64,000 nucleotides of DNA from Arthrobacter agilis (GTDB lineage: Bacteria > Actinomycetota > Actinomycetes > Actinomycetales > Micrococcaceae), in assembly GCF_030816075.1 (NCBI RefSeq), contig NZ_JAUSXO010000001.1, positions 1,798,001-1,862,000 of the forward strand. The letters run 5' to 3'. Numbering within the stretch: the stretch's first letter is position 1; each line of letters starts with the position of its first letter. The translations under genes were made by a program, and so were the position numbers. This document shows, piece by piece, positions 59,979-64,000 of the stretch. The notes beneath the pieces were generated by a model. The model saw nothing but the letters and a program-made list of their open reading frames with translations, had not been told where the DNA came from and made no database searches.

Positions 59979-60764
59979 TCAGGACTGGTGGCGGCCCCGT
60001 CGTCGTGCGGCGAGGACGGCGACGACGACGAGCGCGGCCGCCACGATCCCGCCGCCGATCCAGGCGATGGGCGCGAGGGCGGAGGTCCGCTCCTCCTCGG
60101 CGGCGACCGGCGTGCTCGTGGCCGACGACGTGGCGGAGCGGCTGGGACGCGGCGTCGCCGTGGCGCTCGGCGCCGCGGACGGAACGGCGGGCGCCGCGAC
60201 GGGCACCTCCGACAGGACGGCGGAGGGTGCCGGGGCGGGGGCGGTCGCGGCGTCGGTCGGGGCATCGGTGGCCGTCGGCGTCGGGGCCGCCGTCGGTTCT
60301 CCGGCGCCGGGGGCCGGCGTCTCACCGGGGATGCCGACGACCTGGCCGGACGCCTCGTCGTAGCGGAGATTGGTGTATATGAGGGTGTCGGGGAACAGGA
60401 GGTGCCCCGTGCCCGGTTCGATCAGGTACCCGGTGCCGGGGTGCACCAGGAACCGGGTCCTGGCGTTGATCGCGAAGCCCGTGGCGGGGTCGACGCCGTC
60501 CGTCGCCGTGGGGTCGGTGACGCCCGGCGCGGGTTCGACGAAGGTCCCCGTCGGCTGCGGCTGCGGCTGCTGCTGCTGCTCGGCGACGGTCCTGCCCGGC
60601 AGGGTGTCGCCGACGACGGCCGGGGCGGGGACGGACCCTGCCCCCTCCACCGCGAGCGCGGGTGACGGTACGGCGAGCACCGCTCCTGCGAGCAGGGTGG
60701 CGGCTGCACCGCAGAGGATCCTGGTGGTGGCGGTCGTCGGGGTGCGGCGGTGTGGCGCGGTCAT
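59979..60764 (-). CDS. Secreted, C-terminally membrane-anchored repeat protein
   Basis: The 261-residue product has a signal peptide (ILCGAAATLLAGAVLAVPSPALA), a Gln/Pro-rich stretch (EQQQQPQPQPTG) and a central region with related units (PATGFAINARTRFLVHPGTG, TGYLIEPGTGHLLFPDTLIY). A long Pro/Ala/Thr/Ser-rich stalk follows. It ends with a transmembrane segment (IAWIGGGIVAAALVVVAVLA) and basic tail RRRGRHQS. No LPXTG motif is present, so anchoring is by membrane. ATG 60764 follows GAGGA. Function unknown. Confidence 0.7.
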   Translation of the reverse strand: MTAPHRRTPTTATTRILCGAAATLLAGAVLAVPSPALAVEGAGSVPAPAVVGDTLPGRTVAEQQQQPQPQPTGTFVEPAPGVTDPTATDGVDPATGFAINARTRFLVHPGTGYLIEPGTGHLLFPDTLIYTNLRYDEASGQVVGIPGETPAPGAGEPTAAPTPTATDAPTDAATAPAPAPSAVLSEVPVAAPAVPSAAPSATATPRPSRSATSSATSTPVAAEEERTSALAPIAWIGGGIVAAALVVVAVLAARRRGRHQS

Positions 60765-60953
60765 TCGTCCTCGGCTCGGGCTCTCACACCCGTGTGCTGC
60801 CTGAGAGCATCGACGGGTGCGGTGGGTGAGCGCAGCCCGGATTCGGCTGCGGCTCCTGAAGTGTACGGTCGGCACGCCACCGCTCCCCGCTCATCGGGGG
60901 TACCCGCTGCCCCGTGTCGCCCCCGCGCCCGGGCCACCTACTAGGGTGGGATC

Positions 60954-61436
60954 ATGCCTGCCCTCCCCCGGTCCGCGACCCCCCTGGTGCTTCTCGCGCT
61001 CCTGGCCGGGCTCTCCGGATGTGCGTCCGTCGTGGACGTCGATCCCGCGCAGGATGCCGCGAACGCGGCCTGCGCCGACGTGATGATCGCCCTTCCGCCG
61101 TCAGTGGCCGAGAACGAACAGCGCGACACGAACAGCCAGGCCACCTCCGCCTGGGGGGATCCGTCCGCAGTGGTGCTGCGATGCGGTGTGGACGTCCCCG
61201 GCCCCACCACGGATCCGTGCGTGACGGTGAACGACGTCGACTGGGTGGTGCGGGAGGGCGACCCGGCCTGGACCGCCACCACCTACGGCCGCGATCCCGC
61301 CGTGGAGGTCCTCTTCGACCCAGACGAGGTCGCATCGAGCACGGTGCTCGTGGAACTCGGCGACGCCGTCGCGCGCGTCGAGCAGAGCCGGGCGTGCGTG
61401 GGCCTCGCCGACGCCACCCCCGCTCCGGGCGGCTGA
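60954..61436 (+). CDS. DUF3515 family lipoprotein
   Basis: The 160-residue product has a lipobox LAGLSGC (Cys23), then the DUF3515 pattern NAACADVMIALPPSVAENEQ with WGDPSAVVLRCGV. Proteins of this family are often encoded near thiL, ddl or leuCD in actinobacteria; thiL is 3.6 kb away here. Function unknown. ATG 60954 has AGGGTGGG upstream. Confidence 0.85.
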   Translation: MPALPRSATPLVLLALLAGLSGCASVVDVDPAQDAANAACADVMIALPPSVAENEQRDTNSQATSAWGDPSAVVLRCGVDVPGPTTDPCVTVNDVDWVVREGDPAWTATTYGRDPAVEVLFDPDEVASSTVLVELGDAVARVEQSRACVGLADATPAPGG

Positions 61437-61587
61437 CGCAACCCCGTCGACGCCCCGGCCCGCCGGGCGGACGGTGATGGCACCCGGCACGTCCTGTGAT
61501 CCACGCTGGGACGGGGAGGACACCGGATGCCGACCGGACAGTGCGTCCGACCCCCGATCCAGCACCACCCAACCGCCAGGAGGCACC

Positions 61588-62445
61588 GTGAAAGCCGAGC
61601 AAATCTCCGACGTCTGCACCTTCCACGGGGAGGGCCCCTACTGGGACCCGCGCCGCGGTGAGCTGCTGCTGGTGGACATGATGGAGGGCGATGTCCTGGT
61701 CCGCCACGACGACGGCACCTTCGACCGGCACGACGTGCACCCGCGGCTCGCCGGCGTGATCCGCGGCCGCTCGTCCGGCGGCTACGTGCTCGGCGTGGAG
61801 CGCGGCTTCGTGTTCGCGGACGATTCCTTCTCGATCCTCGAGCAGGGCCCGGAGGCGTTCGCCGACAGCAGCGTGCGCATGAACGACGGCGGCTGCGACA
61901 CCGCGGGGCGGTTCCTCTGCGGATCGATGGGCTGGGAGGGCGGTTTCGGGGCCGGGACCCTCTACGCGCTGGGCCGGGACCTGGAGGTCTCCACCCTGCT
62001 GACCGGCATCACCGTCTCGAACGGCCTGCACTTCTCCCCCGCCGGTGACACCGCGTTCTTCGCCGACACCCCCACGGGCCGGATCGACGCGCTGGGCTAC
62101 GACGTCGCCGCCGGCCGGTTCACGGACCGCCGCACGTTCGCCCTCGTCGAGCAGGCGCTCGGCATGCCCGACGGCCTCGCCATCGACGAGGAGGGAGGCA
62201 TCTGGGCCGCACTGTACGGGGGCGGGGCCATCGCGCGTTTCGACGCCTCGGGCAGGCTCTCCGAGCACATCACCCTGCCCGTGACGAACGTGACGGCGTG
62301 CGCGTTCGGCGGACCGGACCTGAGGACCCTCTTCGTGACGACGACGCAGGAGAACATCCCCGAGGGGTCCGAACCGCAGGCCGGCGCGCTCTTCGCCGTC
62401 GAGCCGGGCGTGGCGGGCGCACCGCTGCCGATGTTCGAGGGCTGA
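61588..62445 (+). CDS. SMP-30/gluconolactonase family protein
   Basis: The 285-residue six-bladed beta-propeller product shows the metal-binding Glu in TFHGEGPYWDPRRG, Asn residues in SNGLHFSPAGDTAFFADTPT and the catalytic-type Asp in MPDGLAIDEEGGIWAALYGG. Family members hydrolyse sugar lactones. The start is GTG 61588 with AGGAGG 4 nt upstream; the ORF runs back to 61474 without support. Confidence 0.88.
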   Translation: MKAEQISDVCTFHGEGPYWDPRRGELLLVDMMEGDVLVRHDDGTFDRHDVHPRLAGVIRGRSSGGYVLGVERGFVFADDSFSILEQGPEAFADSSVRMNDGGCDTAGRFLCGSMGWEGGFGAGTLYALGRDLEVSTLLTGITVSNGLHFSPAGDTAFFADTPTGRIDALGYDVAAGRFTDRRTFALVEQALGMPDGLAIDEEGGIWAALYGGGAIARFDASGRLSEHITLPVTNVTACAFGGPDLRTLFVTTTQENIPEGSEPQAGALFAVEPGVAGAPLPMFEG

Positions 62446-62476
62446 TCATCGAGGCCTGATCAGCCTCGACGCGGGA

Positions 62477-62520
62477 GGCCCTTCCACGGACGCGTGGTGC
62501 CGACCGTCCGTGGAAGGGCC
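62477..62520. terminator. Bidirectional terminator-like hairpin
   Basis: Arms GGCCCTTCCACGGACG (62477-62492) and complement (62505-62520) enclose a 12-nt loop. It lies between the convergent SMP-30 gene and the SDR gene. No T-run is present. Confidence 0.75.
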
Positions 62521-62553
62521 CCGGGAGACCGTCGCCGCGATGCGGCGGCGTCG

Positions 62554-63393
62554 TCAGAGGATCGGCTGCCCGCCGGTGACGGCGATGCGGGCGCCGGAGA
62601 CGTAGCTCGCCTCGTCGGAGGCGAGCAGCACGTACACCGGCGCGAGCTCGGCGGGCTGGCCGGCGCGCTGCAGGGGCACCTGCTGGCCGAAGCTCTGCAC
62701 CTGCTCCTCGGGCATGGTGGCGGGGATGAGCGGTGTCCAGATGGGCCCGGGGGCCACGGAGTTGACGCGGATCCCGCGTTCGGCGAGGAGCTGGGCCATG
62801 GACGCCGCCATGTTGGCGATCCCCGCCTTCGTCGCCGAATAGGGCATCAGCGTGGGGACCGGGTTGTCCGAGTTCACCGAACTCGAGCCGATGATCGAGC
62901 CCCCCGGTCCCATGTGCGGCAGGACCGCCTTCGTCAGGTGGAAGAACGCGCTGAGGTTGGTGGCGAGTGTGTGGTCCCACTCCTCGTCGGGGATCTCCTC
63001 GATGGTCTCGTGCGTCATCTGGAAGGCGGCGTTGCTGACGAGGACGTCGACCCTGCCGAACTCCTCCACCGCCTTGTCGATCACGGCGCGGCAGGTCGCC
63101 GGGTCCGCGAGGTCGCCCGGGAACAGGACGGCCTGCCGTCCGGCCTCCTCCACCCAGCGCGCCGTCTCCCGGGCGTCGTCGTCCTCGTCCAGGTAGCTGA
63201 TGAGGACGTCGGCCCCCTCGCGGGCGTACGCGATCGCGACGGCGCGGCCGATGCCGCTGTCACCGCCCGTGATGACCGCCTTCTTGCCGGTCAGTCGGCC
63301 GCTTCCGCGGTAGGACTCCTCGCCGTGGTCGGGAGCCGGGTCCATGGCCTCGGTGGTGCCGGGCGGGTCCTGCTGCTGGGCTGGCTGGCTCAC
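62554..63393 (-). CDS. Short-chain dehydrogenase/reductase (general stress protein 39-like)
   Basis: The 279-residue SDR product has a polar N-terminal extension, the cofactor motif ITGGDSGIGRAVAIAYAREG, NAAFQ, the catalytic Ser in IIGSSSVNS and YSATKAGIANMA (YxxxK). The extension and sequence resemble the YdaD/YhdF/GSP39 group, which is stress induced in Bacillus. GTG 63393 has AGGAGG 4 nt upstream. The natural substrate is unknown. Confidence 0.87.
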   Translation of the reverse strand: MSQPAQQQDPPGTTEAMDPAPDHGEESYRGSGRLTGKKAVITGGDSGIGRAVAIAYAREGADVLISYLDEDDDARETARWVEEAGRQAVLFPGDLADPATCRAVIDKAVEEFGRVDVLVSNAAFQMTHETIEEIPDEEWDHTLATNLSAFFHLTKAVLPHMGPGGSIIGSSSVNSDNPVPTLMPYSATKAGIANMAASMAQLLAERGIRVNSVAPGPIWTPLIPATMPEEQVQSFGQQVPLQRAGQPAELAPVYVLLASDEASYVSGARIAVTGGQPIL

Positions 63394-63523
63394 TGTTCCT
63401 CCTGGTGTCTACGGGCAGTCGTGCCCGTGGGTTCCTTGCCCTCTCACCGTAAGCACCCTTAGTAATTGGAGGGAAGCGGATGACCGGTCCGGAAACCGTT
63501 TGCGTGAGGAGGATCCGCCGTCC

Positions 63524-64000
63524 ATGCGGTACGCAGCCGAATACGTCCTGCCGCTGAGGTGCGCCGAGGCGGGGCCCGCCGAGGACCTGGCGCGCTATCT
63601 GCGGGATCTCGTCCGGTGGGTCGATGTCACGGTGGTGGACGGTTCCGCGGACCCGTTGTTCGCGGTCCATGCGGCCGTGTTCCCGCGGGAGGTCCGCCAC
63701 CTGCGCCCCGACCCCGGGCTGGTGCGCCGCGGCGGCAACGGGAAGGTGCAGGGCGTCCTGACCGGCCTCGCCGCCGCACGGCACGAGGCCGTCGTGATCG
63801 CCGACGACGACGTCCGGTACGGGCCCAGCGAGCTGGAGCGCGTCCTGGGGCTCCTCGCGGACGCGGATCTGGTGCGGCCCCAGAACTACTTCGCGCATCC
63901 GCCCTGGCACGCCCGCTGGGACACCGGGCGGACCCTTCTCAACAGGGCGTTCTCCTCCGACTTCCCCGGCACGCTCGGCGTCCGGAGGAGCACCGTCCTC
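63524..64000 (+). CDS. Glycosyltransferase family 2-like protein (3' truncated by window end)
   Basis: The frame from ATG 63524 (AGGAGG at 63507-63512) is open to the window end, giving 159 residues. It begins RYAAEYVLPLRCAEAG. The GT-A motifs are visible as VVIADDDVRYGPSELERVLG (D-x-D type metal site) and DLVRPQNYFAHPPWHARWDT, with a Q/R-x-x-R-W-like element seen in processive or ceramide-type transferases. Its neighbourhood of rhamnose genes supports polysaccharide or glycolipid synthesis, but the acceptor is unknown. Confidence 0.78.
   Translation, partial: MRYAAEYVLPLRCAEAGPAEDLARYLRDLVRWVDVTVVDGSADPLFAVHAAVFPREVRHLRPDPGLVRRGGNGKVQGVLTGLAAARHEAVVIADDDVRYGPSELERVLGLLADADLVRPQNYFAHPPWHARWDTGRTLLNRAFSSDFPGTLGVRRSTVL

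Noticed and set aside
63260..63910. Minus-strand frame upstream of the SDR gene
   Set aside because: It overlaps both the SDR N-terminus and the glycosyltransferase, which has real GT-A motifs in the opposite strand.

Overview
This 64-kb window is chromosomal DNA of a high-GC actinobacterium. Gene content and protein sequences best fit Micrococcaceae (Arthrobacter sensu lato): aceE-fasR-fabDHPF order, DUF3145 and DUF2469 proteins, a cysteine-free L32, an RmlC-RmlD fusion and a Micrococcus-like ole cluster with fused OleBC. This is inferred from family resemblance, not from a search. No tRNA, rRNA, CRISPR array, prophage or insertion sequence was recognised.

Layout. 1-8.1 kb: 3' end of aceE (pyruvate dehydrogenase E1), then the fatty-acid synthesis operon fasR / fabD-fabH-acpP-fabF and a DUF3145 gene. 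8.3-19.1 kb (minus strand): the conserved actinobacterial block rpsP-khpA-rimM-trmD-rplS-lepB-lepB-rnhB-DUF2469-yraN-comM-dprA, followed by an alkyltransferase-like gene and xerC. 19.3-25.1 kb: PhyH-type oxygenase, two-domain VOC dioxygenase, alpha/beta hydrolase, ffh and zwf. 25.3-33.3 kb: glnB, amtB, ftsY, an MFS transporter and smc. 33.6-38.2 kb: oleA-oleBC-oleD for long-chain olefins. 38.2-43.0 kb: VOC protein, LysM-NlpC/P60 wall hydrolase under a c-di-AMP riboswitch, mutM, rnc, rpmF, DUF177 and coaD. 43.1-49.3 kb (plus strand): aminotransferase, spermidine-synthase-like protein, STAS-like protein, ctaD, two small membrane proteins and YcnI. 49.4-57.4 kb (minus): rsmD, modC-modB-modA with a Mop regulator, recG, DAK2 protein and thiL. 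57.4-64 kb: rhamnose genes rmlCD and rfbB, a cell-surface protein, DUF3515 lipoprotein, SMP-30 lactonase, an SDR and the 5' end of a glycosyltransferase.

The minus-strand housekeeping genes thiL-DAK2-recG-rsmD-coaD-DUF177-rpmF-rnc-mutM-smc-ftsY-amtB-glnB-ffh-rpsP... form one scaffold that is widely conserved in actinobacteria. The accessory modules (mod, ctaD/ycnI, ole, riboswitch-NlpC, MFS, zwf, PhyH/VOC) sit as insertions within it.

The observations most worth following are: a methyltransferase-like protein whose catalytic Cys is Gly (PGHRV); paired candidate FasR operators; candidate GlnR boxes at amtB; a 23-bp motif shared upstream of rpsP and DUF3145; an apparent AUU start for the DUF177 protein; a hairpin plus C12 tract between khpA and rimM; and one-base frameshifts in two normally essential genes (trmD, ftsY), which are most likely sequence errors. 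I did not find a clearly new multi-gene system.
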